Under the pieces are notes generated by a model. That model was given only the letters and a program-made list of their open reading frames with translations. It made no database searches and was not told the origin of the DNA. This document shows positions 1 to 11,479 of a stretch of DNA of 64,000 nucleotides, piece by piece. The DNA comes from Physcia stellaris (taxonomy: Eukaryota; Ascomycota; Lecanoromycetes; Caliciales; Physciaceae): NCBI GenBank assembly GCA_018902385.1, contig JABSSW010000015.1, forward strand, positions 124,001 through 188,000. The letters run 5' to 3'. Positions within the stretch are counted from its first letter, which is position 1; each line of letters starts with the position of its first letter. The position numbers were made by a program, and so were the translations under genes.

Positions 1-1644
1 TACATGTTCCACTTCGCGTTGTTCGTATCCATGTGTCGCAAGCTCATGCGAACCGGCGTGCTGTACTTCATCAGGGATCCAGACGATCCAACCTTCCACC
101 CTGTTCGGGACGTCCTGGAACGCAATCTCTTTACCCAACTTCGAAAGATCATCTTCAGCGCTGTAGTATATGGGGGTTTGGTAATGGTTTGTCTTGGTGG
201 CGTTGTTTGGGGAGTCTACTATGCATTTGAAGGCGTTTTCCCTGTCCACTGGTCACCCAACGAGCCGGTTCTAGAGTTCCCCGTGGACTTACTCTTTTAC
301 AACTTCCTCATGCCTGTGGCAGTGAGGTTCTTCAAGCCTTCAAATGCTTTGAACAACATGTATGGCTGGTGGTTTCGGAGGTGCGCAAGGGGACTTAGAC
401 TATCACATTTTCTGTTTGGTGAAAAGAGGGCAGACGAAGAAGGCCATCATGTTCGACGGACCTGGCAAGACTGGCTTGATGGAAAGCTGGGCGATCCATC
501 CAAACCAGTGACAAACATTGAACAGCGAATTATCCAGGAGAATCGCGAGGTGCCTGCTTACTTCCTTCGGGATGGTCGCTATGTCCGCGCCCCAGCATCA
601 GATCAAGTCCGCATGCCAAAGGGTACTCATACCTTCCTCGAAGTTGACGAGTACAACAATCGGGTTGACAAGCGCGAGGACCCAGAACAGGGTACACATG
701 GCCGTAAAAACGACCAATTCACACAAATCTATATCCCGCCCTTCTTCCGCCTTCGTATCAGTATCTTCATCTTTCTGATCTGGCTCTTCGCCGCTACCAC
801 TGGCGTCTGCACAACCGTTCTTCCTCTCATCCTCGGCCGCCGTATCTTCGCGTACATCGCACCCTCTCACCTCCGCATGAACGATATCTATGCCTATTCA
901 ATCGGTATCTACATTCTCGGTGGCTCACTCTACATCTGTCTATATGCCGCGAAAGCCCTCACCTACGTGCGTTCTGCCTCCCAGAGCACAAACTCTCGGA
1001 CCCGCTCCGTCTTCCGCCGAACACAAAGTCAATTGTACCGCCTTCTCCGCATTCTTTACACGTATGCATCCTTCACAGTCTTTCTTCCCGCCCTATTTGC
1101 TCTCCTCATCCAAGCTTACTTCATCGTTCCGCTACACACCTACTTTGGCACGGTCAGCGACATGCACACCATTCACATCATGCAGGACTGGACCTTAGGC
1201 GTGCTCTACATCCAAGCCATAGGCCGCTTGATCCTCTGGAACTCGCCATCTCGGCCTGCTGATGCTCTCCGAAGGATCGTGCACCATGGGTGGCTGAACC
1301 CAGACGCACGGCTCGCGACCAGGGCGTTCATTTTTCCTGCTACAATTCTCTTGGTCTTCTTGCTCGCACTTCCGCTGACATTGGGACGTATCGTCAATGC
1401 ACTTTACTTCCCGGGCGCCGAGGAGGAGGTGATGAGAACGCTGGTGTATCGCTACAGCGCCCCTGCCATTCTTGCTCTAGCGGTCACTGCTGTCGCGCTT
1501 TCGATACTGAAAGGGGCCTTTGATGCGTGGAGAGGCAGGATCAGGGATGAAGTCTATCTGATTGGAGAACGGCTACATAACTTCGGTGAGAGTCGACGGG
1601 TGAGGAAGGCAGCGAAGGGGCGCAGGGTCGATGTGAGGGCTTGA
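1..1644 (+). CDS. SSM4: Doa10/SSM4-type ER membrane RING E3 ubiquitin ligase, C-terminal part (5' end outside window)
   Basis: The reading frame is already open at base 1 and ends in TGA at 1642-1644, so about 547 C-terminal residues are present; the N-terminal RING-CH domain lies upstream of the window. I recognise the family from the block LYFIRDPDDPTFHPVRDVL, followed by a membrane segment, and from FFKPSNALNNMYGWWFRR, both characteristic of fungal Doa10/TEB4 proteins. Hydrophobic segments fall near residues 50-75, 90-110, 250-280, 290-320, 350-380, 395-420, 440-470 and 490-510, as expected of this polytopic ER/nuclear-envelope protein. The family ubiquitinates misfolded and short-lived proteins in the ERAD-C pathway; that function comes from the family. 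There is no intron in this stretch. It is convergent with the AAA ATPase gene downstream. Confidence 0.9.
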   Translation, partial: YMFHFALFVSMCRKLMRTGVLYFIRDPDDPTFHPVRDVLERNLFTQLRKIIFSAVVYGGLVMVCLGGVVWGVYYAFEGVFPVHWSPNEPVLEFPVDLLFYNFLMPVAVRFFKPSNALNNMYGWWFRRCARGLRLSHFLFGEKRADEEGHHVRRTWQDWLDGKLGDPSKPVTNIEQRIIQENREVPAYFLRDGRYVRAPASDQVRMPKGTHTFLEVDEYNNRVDKREDPEQGTHGRKNDQFTQIYIPPFFRLRISIFIFLIWLFAATTGVCTTVLPLILGRRIFAYIAPSHLRMNDIYAYSIGIYILGGSLYICLYAAKALTYVRSASQSTNSRTRSVFRRTQSQLYRLLRILYTYASFTVFLPALFALLIQAYFIVPLHTYFGTVSDMHTIHIMQDWTLGVLYIQAIGRLILWNSPSRPADALRRIVHHGWLNPDARLATRAFIFPATILLVFLLALPLTLGRIVNALYFPGAEEEVMRTLVYRYSAPAILALAVTAVALSILKGAFDAWRGRIRDEVYLIGERLHNFGESRRVRKAAKGRRVDVRA

Positions 1645-2135
1645 CAGATGGACGACTAGGATGATGCGTTTCTCTAGAGATTGGGAACCAGCCGTTTCGA
1701 TTGTAGGAGCAGGGGGCAAATTGGGTCTTAGCGTCGACCCGTTGACGTGGAGGTGGTCGGTTGGCGTTCGGTGGGAGTGATTCTTGTATTCTTTATTTCT
1801 ATTGCTTGGGCACGCTATTGTTTAAACATGACGATTCTATCCTTTGTACACACGGATGCCCGGCTGGATGGAGTGAGACGTGCAGTATCCCACACCATTC
1901 TGAACTCCAGGTTGTGATAGCCTCACAATAATCGGACCTTTTCCCCTCCGTCATTCTCCTTTTCCTAGTCCCGTCATTAGTATGATACAGAATAGTCCCG
2001 AAAAGGCTACAGATCTTCAACTTAATTGGCGCCAGATTGTACATAGACGTCCGCTTACCACCAGCTTGGAAGCCTAACCCATGAAGGATTAACACGGAGA
2101 TTGTTACACTGAAATATCAACACCCAAGCACGACT
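1645..2135. other. Intergenic region between two convergent genes
   Basis: This stretch holds the 3' ends of the convergent SSM4 (+) and AAA ATPase (-) genes. I see no convincing coding sequence; the short open frames here have no recognisable similarity. Confidence 0.6.
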
Positions 2136-4840
2136 CTACGTAAGAGCACTCTGCCTCGGATCCGCCCTCTCGATCCTCGCTCTCGCCCTCTCGCCCTCGT
2201 CCTTCCCCGTGATACTACTCATGTAGGCCTTGAACTTCCTTGACATATCGACCACGCTGACAAAGTGCTCCATCTCGATATACACCACATTCGCCGTCTG
2301 GCCATCCTTCAGCGCCTTGTAGCTCGCGAGCGAAATGGCGGTCTGCAACGCATTTCGAATCTCGCGACCGTTCCACTTCAGATTCGTGACGTCCGGGTCA
2401 TTGAGGACGTAGCTTTGCGCGTAGCGATCGATTTCGATCTTGCGGCCGTCGATCAGATCCTCGCCTTTGCTGTCCTTGAGCGCGCTGTCCCGCTGCAATT
2501 TCTTGAAGAAGCCGTTCCAGATCTTCTTGCGCGTGTCGTCCGTCAGGTGGTCGTACTGCAGCACGACGGTGACGCGCGAGAGGAAGGCGTCGTCGATCTG
2601 GCCCACGCGGTTGGTGGTCAGGAAGAGCAGGCCGCGGAAGTACTCCATGCGGCGCAGGAAGATGGAGACGATGCCGTTGCGCTGGATGTCGCGCGTGGCG
2701 CGCCGCTCGAGGAAGATGTCCGCTTCGTCGAGGAGGAGGATCGCTTTCCAGCGCTCGGCTAGGGTGAACCAGTTCACGAGCTTGGCTTCTGTCTTTTCTT
2801 CGTCGTCGATCAGGTCGCCGATGGTGAGGGCGATGAGAGGGCGGCCGGTGGCTTGGGCGATGCATTCTAAATTAATTATTAGTGGTCTGGTCGATTGACT
2901 AGATCGCGGGTCGAGGCTGGAAATGGCTGCTTACCGACAGTGTATGTCTTCCCAACTCCGGGCGGACCTGCCCTAAGTAAGTATGCCATAGCGGTGACGT
3001 CTAGGTTGGGTATTTCTTACCGTGGAGTAGGGCCACCTGGCCTTCGCCTTTGTTCGACACGCTGTCAATTTTCCAGGGATGGCTTTGAGCGTGACAGATT
3101 GCTTGGACAATATCTCGGTTTCCTGGGTCGATGATCAAGCTCTCCATGCTGGAATCCGACTTGACTTCCGAAAGGCCGTCGACATTGAACAATCCTGATG
3201 GTAAGAGTTAACTATACTGCTTTAAAACATGTATTAAGACCAGTGAATGCGAAAAAGTATACGAGATCAACCGCAAACTTACTCCATGTCTTGTCAGATA
3301 GTGCGAATCCAGGAACAATTGGCTGGAGCAGGAAATAATGATGCTTTGATGGCAACTCTGGAGTTTCCTTGACATCAATATCGTGATAAGAAGCGAAAGG
3401 AAAGTCCTCCAGAGTGTAGCCTATCATGTCAGAATCTTCGCTGTGGAATGTAAGCTCCTTGAGGAAGAAACCATAATTGGTGTCTTCGTCGTCGTGAAAG
3501 TCCTTATTCGCAATCGCCGTGCTCGTGTCGATAATCGCATTCCCACGGTACTGTACATATTAGACTCATTCATCTCTATCGGAATATTGAACGCACCTTC
3601 TGTGTTCTCGTGGTTAAGAAGTAGCCGTCGTACCACATCTGCTTTGGTTGAGATCGGATGAGCTGATAAAGACGCTCCCCCCTTTCCTCCATAGTTCGAC
3701 GGCACTTCCCTCCATCTTGTTTGTCCTGGACCCAGCTCGGGTATACCGGCAAAGATGTGACCTGCCGCTCGCCTTCATACCATCCTATGGATTTCGACAT
3801 CTCATCCCTACTGACCCTAACGCCATTGGACTCAAGGCCCCAGGCTTTGACGCTAAGGGAATTTTTCTGCCCTTCACGTCGCTCGGAGCGTCTAGGTGTC
3901 ACCTCTTCGGTCTCTATGACAACGAGGCCTGCACGATAGATATCCGGCCGGTCGGTGTGATAGAAGCAGTAGACATCTGTTCCTGGCTTGAAGAGAATCC
4001 ACAGATCTTCGTATGTTACGACTGGGACTGGCCTGGATAGCCTGTCTTTCGCCAATTTGATACGAGGTCCAATCGTCCGCCTCAGAAATTGGAGTAAGGC
4101 TTCGAGGTATTTGCTTGTCTGTACGGATTCATCTCTGCAAATTTATTAGATTTCCTCAATACGTAGGGATGAGGAGGGTCATACTGTTGCAGCAAACGTC
4201 CATGCAGAGCTTCCAACTCATCGAGGTGGTGTACTAGAACGGGATATGGTTCGAAAAACTCAACATCCTCCCCGCTAATATTTTGCTCTGGAAAATACTT
4301 CACGACTCCCCGAATCGCTTCAAGGAGATCGTTCGAGTGTATGATAATTTTGGTGTATAGGACGTCTGTGATTTTGATATCTTCGAAAGCCACTGGCTCG
4401 TATTTATGCTTGGGTAGCTTTGGCGGAGGTGGTCTTCGCCTGCGATAGCGAGATCGATCAGAGCTTCGGCTCCTCGAACTTGAATCAGACTCCTCCAGTG
4501 TCCCCACCTCGTCATCTATGATACGCGCTGTCTTGGGTGCTCTGCCTTCAATTGTGGTAATGACCTCGATTGCGGGTTCGCTGCTCGACGGATTGGTGAC
4601 GAGCGTGGTGCCATCGAAACTCTCCGTCGTGACCTCAAGGGGTCCGATGGGTTCCTCCGACTGGAAATCCTGTCTTCTTGACTCCTCTAAGGTGTCTTCC
4701 CATTTGACTTTGTATAGAATGCTGATCGGCTCTTCCGAGGACGTCTGCTGCTTGTCCGCAACTGCCGATGCGCCACTGCCCGTTTCTGACCTGGCCTTCG
4801 GCTCCTCGCTATCTGGCGTAGGCAATTGTTGAGCGTCCAT
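2136..4840 (-). CDS. Fungal AAA-family ATPase with N-terminal DUF7025-like region (six exons, 799 aa)
   Basis: Spliced exons on the minus strand are 4840-4185, 4134-3597, 3550-3283, 3194-3021, 2967-2935 and 2866-2136. They sum to 2400 bases (799 codons plus stop) with every junction in frame. The acidic, Ser-rich N terminus contains an arginine/serine-rich and poly-proline stretch. The middle carries the motif YEDLWILFKPG typical of the region found before the ATPase in this fungal family. The ATPase has Walker A GPPGVGKT (about residues 546-553), Walker B ILLLDEAD (599-606), sensor 1 TTN (640-642) and a candidate arginine finger in LSRV (about 654). The exon carrying Walker A is only 33 bases. 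These proteins are remodelling ATPases of unknown substrate; I infer ATPase activity only. The five introns are 46-88 bp. The start is the first in-frame ATG of the open first exon. Confidence 0.88.
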
Positions 4841-5422
4841 CTTGCGGCGAGTCTTCAGAGCCCTTGCGCTTCTTTACGAGCCCTTCGAATTAGGAGCAAC
4901 GATCGGGTTTTGGGAGAAGTCGAGGTTGCATGGTGTATCTCATCCATGATAACAGGAACGATTGAGCGTCACTCTTCCACAAGGCTGAGGATGCGGCTGG
5001 GATTTAGGGGGTGAGCCATGGCTCTTAGTAGGGGTCGTTCCGGGTGCTCTGATGGTCTCGACAGGGCGATCAGCAATCCGAAACCGCCTAAGATCTGCGC
5101 CATAGCGGCGCGACCGAGAGATCATAGGCCCAACGAGACTAGAGTGCATGAGCCGAGGAGTAGTGTCAATCCTCCATAGAAGTTCGAGAGCATGGCTCGC
5201 GACTCTCAAGGCTACGGGCTGAGCACAACGGTGCACGACTTCTGTCAGAGTCTTTACGAGAAAGACAGTCGAGAAGCAAAGATGGCAGTAGCCAGAGCGA
5301 AAAACACCACGACGGGTTAATCTTACTCGACGTCAATCACAAAGATATTCAGCCAAAACCGCGAGACAAGATCGGAATCTGGAGACATTCCACACTCATA
5401 CAGCTCTTGCTTTGATATCACC
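4841..5422. promoter_or_regulatory. Divergent intergenic region between AAA ATPase and STAND-like gene
   Basis: This 582-bp stretch separates two divergently transcribed genes and so must contain both promoters. I found no clear TATA box or repeated operator. The short open frames inside are not supported as genes. Confidence 0.4.
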
Positions 5423-7533
5423 ATGGCGGCAAACTCTCGAGTGGATGATCTGTTTGAAGCAAAGAAAATGGTGCGGAAGTTCAGCTGGAAGACTTATTCA
5501 GAAAATCCAAACAACGACCTTGCAAAGTCATTGATAGCTGCAGAAGCTCTTGACAAGCAAGATGAGAAACAAGAGGTGATGCTGAATGAGCAGTGGAGGG
5601 AGCTTTTCAACCCCGCGACAAGCAAAGCATTCGGGTAAGCCAACAAACCGATTTCCAACTCCGAGAACTCACAGCTAACACACCGATCATAGTGGGAGCC
5701 GCGAGGAGATCCTGCTTGCCTCTCCAACAGACGAACTCGCAAAAGCATACAAGGCTTTCCAAAAATGTCTTCCCAAGGGACATGAAGCTCGCGTGGAAGA
5801 TGGTCCCCCTAGATTGAAGGCAGTCGTCCAAGCAGTAGCGACCGCCGACTCTACGTGGAAAAAGAATAGGGAAAGTACAAAAGCCGGAAGGATGAAGACA
5901 TTGTTTAGCAAGGTGGCTGGCAGTTTGAATAACCACAAAGACCTTTTTGCCATTTTACCCAGCGGCGACAAATACGTGTGCTTGTTCACGGGAAGCGTGT
6001 CGGCAATCGTCAAGGTAAGCAGCAAGGGACACTTCGCAACCAACCACCTGAGCTGACCACGAGAATAGGCTACCGTAAACCATGATAAGATTGCGGAGGG
6101 AGTCTCCAATGCCCTTGATGACCTCAGCGATGATATCCAGTATTGGCGGAAAACGCTCGAGGTCTACAGAGACGACATGCTCATGAGAGAGTATGTGGCT
6201 AAGCTCTACGTGGTGGTCTTCAAATTCCTGATCAATATAATGACGAAATGGTCCAAGTCTTCCGTGGCTCGATTTCTACGAAGCTTCGACAGCGCATTCT
6301 TCAAAGAGGAAATTGAGGAGAAGAAGACCGAGATAAGAGATCTGGAGCACAGGCTCGAAAGACAGGGCTCTCTGAGCATGAAGCATTCTGTGAAAGAGGC
6401 GCCTACGAAAGAGGACATCGCTCAAATCGTCTCTATTTCGCAAGCCAATTTCCAGATGGAGTTCCTCGTCAAGGCGGAACAATATCAACGAGAGCTTGGC
6501 CGCACATTGAAGAATACTCTTCAAGAGGAGTTTCTCAACACCCTTTGGCTCCAACGAGATGATTCGCTTCTTGGTGCGAGTTCACCCTTGGCAAGGTCTC
6601 GAGAAGCCTCGCCGATGCCAGAGGTCCACGATGGTGCTGAGAATACCTACCTAAAAAAGCAGATTCAGTTGACTGCGCGCCGACTCCTGCAACAAACTAC
6701 CCAGCAAGAGCATGTGCCAACGATGATTGCACAGTCCCAGGACCTAGATGTGAATATGGAGATTTTTGATAGAATACAGCAATGGAATGCAGCAAAAAGC
6801 TCTCAGTGCCTATGGATCCAGGGACCTTTCCAAGTAATGACACCATCTCGCTACACATTACTTAGCACCTACATTCTGGCAACAGCGCAAAGAGCCTCAA
6901 TACCTGCAATCTCCTACTTCTGCGAATCTGATACCGACATCGTCAAGATGCTTTACAGCTTGATCCTGCAATTAATTGAGGTGATTCCGAAAGATTTCCA
7001 TAGCGCGTTGGACTTTAGTACTCTGCGTTTTGAACAGCTCGATGCAACCAATAGTACGTGGCATGAAGCGATAGATCTCTTTAAGGATCTTCTATCAATC
7101 GGACCGTTTATATTGTTCGTCATCATCGATGGGCTTCAAGCGCTAGACAGAGGTTCCAACACGGCACAACTGAGCGATCTCGTTGAAGTACTTCATTCCC
7201 CCCCGGAAGGTTACGACGTGGATAGCTCACGGACCATCAAGGGTAAGTATTTCAGCAAGTTTCCTACTCGAAACTCCATTAGATTTATCAGCAAGGTTTC
7301 CTAGGTAGCAGGAGTGAACATGGCGAAAACAAAGCTTGCTTACCGCTAGGCACTTGCAATGGAAAAAGCTAACTCCTAATTCACCAATAGTCTTATTCAC
7401 TACCGATGGTTTCGTCGATGCATTAACGCCTTGTAAAGGTCATGAAAGGCTCGACACACTAGATTTTGCCGGCGAAGACGATGGCTCAGTTGAGACTGAC
7501 GCCGTAGAGGTCGGCTTACTCTTAGATATTTAG
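5423..7533 (+). CDS. STAND/NLR-like protein with N-terminal DUF7708-like domain and degenerate NTPase region (616 aa)
   Basis: Exons 5423-5634, 5693-6014, 6069-7242 and 7391-7533 join in frame to 1851 bases (616 aa). Residues about 60-270 are helical and charged and include YWRKTLEVYRDDMLMREYVAKL, here split as YWRKTLEVYRDD and MLMREYVAKL, resembling the DUF7708 region placed before NACHT or ankyrin parts in fungal signalling proteins. The stretch LWIQGPF (about 426) sits where a P-loop is expected but lacks the GxxxxGK(S/T) pattern. FVIIDGLQALD (about 528-538) looks like a Walker B strand. The protein stops soon after, with no WD40, ankyrin or TPR repeats, so it is either a truncated member or a compact regulator. 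The last intron (148 bp) is the least certain; its splice gives KVLFTTDGF, a good match to such proteins. Role in non-self recognition is family inference only. Confidence 0.7.
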
Positions 7534-8078
7534 TCTAATGCGGAGTTCACCGTTCGTCAGACAATTCTCTCGTAAGGGTGACCGAGTCTGCAGCTGCACT
7601 ACGCTCTTCAGCTCTGTGGTCTTTTTGCTCGAATCTTGTCCAAATAGGATGAACTTGGGTTCAGATTACTGAATGTGAGCTGTCTAGAGCCTGGGGCTTT
7701 GTAGCACAAGCCGAAATAGGGAAATCATAAGTGCATTGATTTAGGTGAGTAGCCTGACACTCTCGTGCACACCGGCGTATAAAAGGTCGGTCAAGCTCAC
7801 AATATGCAGCATTCTTTGCTGACCACTACAGATTTACATATGTGTACAACATCTCTTTACGCAAAGGAGTAATAAATACCCCGAAAGGAAACTTTGTTCC
7901 GAGATCATGGCTCTGCTTTTGATTGCAACGCTCGGCTAGATCGCACGCAATCCCCAATTTACACCTCTTCTACTAGCCAACATCAAAGTTACTCGCATCA
8001 TTCAAATCAATCCCTGGCTCCTGATTCTTTGTCATGAGAAAGGCCGTCCTAGAATTTACCGATTTGTAACGATAGCAT
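7534..8078. other. Intergenic region, no gene seen
   Basis: Convergent 3' flanks of the STAND-like gene (+) and the GPI-anchor-type gene (-). No open frame or RNA gene could be supported. Confidence 0.5.
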
Positions 8079-8892
8079 CTAGAGCAAAGCAGCAAAGCCC
8101 AGGACTGCAGCACCGACTGCCATGGCAGCTCCAGTGGCCTGAGACCCGACACCGCCGGTGCTGTTTGACGAAGTTGGGGCGTTGGTAGCGCTTGGGCTGG
8201 TGGACTGGGGTCTACCTGTCGTAGTTGCTCCACTGGCATTTTTCGACGCTTGAATAGCAGCCACATAGGAATAGGCGGAGGAAGGAAGTGCTGTAACCCA
8301 GGCCGCAGCTGAAGGTACATTTCCAGAAGCAGTGATCGCCGCGGCGATGTCCGCCGGCACGTTTTTCGTTGCTATGCCGGACACGCTGGCAATGGCAGAT
8401 CGGAAAGCCGAGTTGTTGGCAAGAGATGAAGCTTCGACTAGGATATGTGATGGCTGAACAAAAAGTTAGCTTAAGCGGTTTCAGGGACTGATTTCATTTC
8501 TAGGAAGAGCTTACGTTCAGGGCAGAGGATGCAGCTGCGACTCCTGACTCAATTGCTGAACCGGCGGCTCCAGCTTTTGAGGATGCTGCTGCAACGCCCG
8601 ACTCAACTGCTGAACCCACGGCTCCAGCTTTTGAGGATGCTGCTGCAACGCCTGACTCAACTGCTGAACCAACATTTCCACCTGCTGAGGTCGCAGCTCC
8701 AGCTACGGACGTTACTGCTGAGCCAACGTTGCCTACTACCGATGAGGCATCTGCCACGACGGAACCTGCTGCTGTCTGACCAGCGCCTATTGCTTGTGAT
8801 GCGTCGCCAATGGCGGAGTCGACAAAGTTCTGGCCGTGGACTGCCGCTACGGCTGAGAACAAAGCTAGGACTATGGCGGAATCGCAAAGCAT
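8079..8892 (-). CDS. Secreted Ala/Ser/Gly-rich, GPI-anchor-type cell-wall protein with 18-residue repeats (250 aa)
   Basis: Exons 8892-8515 and 8453-8079 join in frame (753 bases, 250 aa); the 61-bp intron starts GTAAGC and ends TTCAG. The chosen ATG begins a clear signal peptide, MLCDSAIVLALFSAVAAVHG, which an upstream in-frame ATG at 9144 would bury. The mature N-terminal half is rich in Ala, Gly, Ser and Val and holds three near-identical 18-residue units of the form GSAVESGVAAASSKAGAV. A more complex segment (PSHILVEASSLANNSAF onward) follows, then a Ser/Thr-rich linker and a hydrophobic C-terminal tail after small residues, the classical layout of a GPI-anchored wall protein. It has almost no cysteine in the mature part, so it is not a CFEM protein. 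Function unknown; wall structure or surface adhesion is inference. Confidence 0.75.
8525..8686 (-). repeat. Three tandem 54-bp repeats inside the GPI-anchor-type gene
   Basis: Units begin near 8525, 8579 and 8633, each opening with GAGGATGC and containing GACTCAA(T/C)TGCTGAACC. Each encodes one 18-residue unit. The two central units are almost identical, suggesting recent expansion by slippage or unequal crossing-over. Confidence 0.85.
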
Positions 8893-10467
8893 CTTGACAG
8901 AGAAACAAAGGGTTTCAAGTACGTCTTGGTCGGCGGATTTTGGCTCCAAACAGACGGTTGAGCTGTCAGGGCAAATGTTTTGCTGCTTGTTTAGAAAGCC
9001 GGATTTCAAGATGGCAATTTCAGGGGTCAGTGGTTCGAAACTCTGAAAGGCAGTAGTAGTATTGACAGGAGTCGATCTCGTTGGTTCGAGCGAGGGCTTG
9101 GATAGTGTGAACTTTGATTCAAAGGGGACAACGTCTAAAGCCAAAGCGATGAGTGTTCAATTCAAAGGGCACGTTGGCTGGTAATATATAGAGGAGTGCG
9201 TAAGCACTGATGTGGACTACTTGGCTGTGCAACAGGAGTGCGTACTCAAGGATTTCATTACCGTTTCATTGGGCTCCTTCCTGCATCATTGTTGCGATCT
9301 CATGTCAGCTCAGCTGTGGATCTCCCTGACATTGAGCACAGTCAAGAAGTGTCAGCTTGATGACGAATCTAAAGGGCCAATAGATGCAGCAATCAGAAAC
9401 TTGGCATAACGTCCAACAGATGAACTCATGGGATCTTACACCGCACCTCCCCCGGGGATCACCTCGAAAGTTGATTTCATATTCCTAACGCAAGGCGGGG
9501 CAATCAGACTGTGACAACAGAGCCTCTGCAGGATTGCTTCAGCCTGCGGCGAGCTGTGCCGTCGGCCCTTGTATCGTACCCAAGTTTGGGCAAGGCCGGG
9601 GGCTACATATCAGACTCCGTTATATATCCCTTCATACCTTACTCAAGACTAAAGTTCCAGAGCTCAATTGATTTCACCAAAAAAGTCACTGCTGACCATC
9701 GCAATTCTCTGCATGCCATCAGATGAGAGGGTAAAAATAGGCTCGAATCCTCCCGTTTGACACCGAAACACACAGCCCCGACTGCCAAGGCTCTATCATC
9801 CCAACGTCTCAGCCTTGCTCTGGAGTAACCCATCTTACGAAACATCCAACGGTGGCAATAGGCATTTCACTAGCTCGCGTACCTGATCCTTGAGCCTCCC
9901 TGCCTGTTGCAAAGCGCGTTTGGGGTTGAAGGAGTAAAATCACGTGACCGATTACCGCAAATTCCTGGGCTGTCGTAGTCCAGTTGTCTGGCACCTCAGT
10001 TCTGCTTGCTCTATGGACATGGTGATATAGAATAGTTCAAAGCACTCTTAACTGTGCAAAATTATTAGTTCCTCAACCTCAGACTCGTAACACGAGAGTG
10101 TTGGGCTCACTGGACGTATAACCCTTCTTATGTGCCCGATACTCCATTCTACTGGTCTTTCTCGAAATGCTCCTACGCTCTCGTCTCAAATTGAGGCAAT
10201 CGAGTCTTCTCCAGCCCTGGAGGTGTCGATATTGTATTTCCGGCTAAGTAGTGTATTAGCTCAAGGCTTCATTCCGGCTAATGTCAGCATGAACATAGAG
10301 ATGTCAGAGTACAGAATCTCTCTAGGTCGACAATGAAAAATGTGAATTCCAGTATAATGTGCTTCTCGGCCCAGATTGCTGAAGCTTTTCGAATCAAAGA
10401 TGCAACATAAACCATACTCAACCAGGATCAACATCGCATTATTAGGAAGAACAACGATGTAACATTC
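8893..10467. other. 1.6-kb intergenic region, no gene supported
   Basis: A TATATA run near 9184-9189, about 290 bp upstream of the GPI-anchor-type start, could be its TATA box with a long 5' leader. The remaining ~1.3 kb contains only short open frames without recognisable domains, and no tRNA-like structure that I could fold by eye. Confidence 0.45.
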
Positions 10468-11479
10468 TTATCTGTTGCCAGCATTGACGATTCCGGAGGC
10501 CTCATTCTCCGCTCGATGCTTTGTGGTAAAGTCATAAATCGCATTGCTCGACCGGCACTGGTGCTCTATCTCCCATCCATCGACCTGGCTCGTCTTATCA
10601 CCCTCTTCAGCTTCCCGCGCCCACTCTATTGTTGTGTCTCCAGCACAGAGTATAGCTTGGCGAAGGTAATCAAAGCAGTGGGCCAGATGCGACAAGTCCG
10701 TATGGACACCGTGATCTCCAGAGTCGCTCTTTGCCTGCCCTGAAGAATCCTGGCCAAGGGACCTTCTGAGTTCGCTGACAACAGCGGAATAACCTAGGCG
10801 GATCATGCCCTGTTCAGGTCAGCTTTGACCGAATTCGATGCTGCAGGAGTCTCCACATACAAGACAATGAATCTGATGGTACATTGATATTGAATAGCGA
10901 TCGTGGGTCTCGTTGACGAAGATACCTGGTGGTACGCCATGCTTCTTCGCCTCGCTATTGGCTACTAGGATGAAGCCATGGCCAGCTTTCAACGATCAGC
11001 TACTTTGAGTCTTGATACGATGCTGATTCGATTCCTCGCCGTAATCGGCAGACTTACGCGGTAATAGGGAATCCCATGCTCGGTTCACTCTATCGCTTTC
11101 TATGTCCGCAAACGTCCTGTTCTTTCTCCACACCACAGTCTCCATAGGTACTGATTGTTTGTTGTCAGCATCACCGATTGGAATGCGGGTACAGATCACT
11201 GTAGGTCGAATAAATTATTGAAAATATGGATAACTAACTTTGGGGGATCAGTGCTTGCCGGATACTCAACAGTGACTGTTCCGGCTCATCTGGGCTTGCT
11301 AGTGACAAGGCTACAAGGGTTACGGTACATACAACCGTAAAAACACATGCAGCGAACACTGTCTTCCAGAATCTTTCGCTTCGCTCTTTGCAGGATATGA
11401 CAGGATCTTTAGCTGGACCCACCTTTTCCTCTTCATACTCTTCATCTTCTGGAAGTCTCTCATACTTGGAACCAGCCAT
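10468..11479 (-). CDS. UstYa-type DUF3328 membrane oxidase A (four exons, 282 aa)
   Basis: Exons 11479-11239, 11198-11058, 10985-10861 and 10809-10468 join in frame (849 bases). The layout is that of the UstYa/DUF3328 family: a short charged cytosolic N terminus, one transmembrane segment (about 37-60), the block AWDSLLPPGHGF, and two HxxHC motifs, HQIHC (about 164-168) and HLAHC (about 210-214) followed by FDYLRQ, a downstream Cys and HQCR. Both motifs are intact, so the protein should be active. UstYa-type proteins oxidatively cross-link or cyclise ribosomal peptides in the ustiloxin, asperipin and phomopsin pathways; other DUF3328 proteins serve other metabolites. It lies 573 bp beyond the stop of a candidate peptide precursor on the same strand. 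The first intron is only 40 bp, so that junction is less sure. Confidence 0.85.

Noticed and set aside
2265-2898. Plus-strand frames opposite the AAA ATPase (165 and 152 codons)
   Set aside because: Shadows of the GC-rich ATPase exon; no domain and the opposite strand has Walker A, Walker B and sensor motifs.
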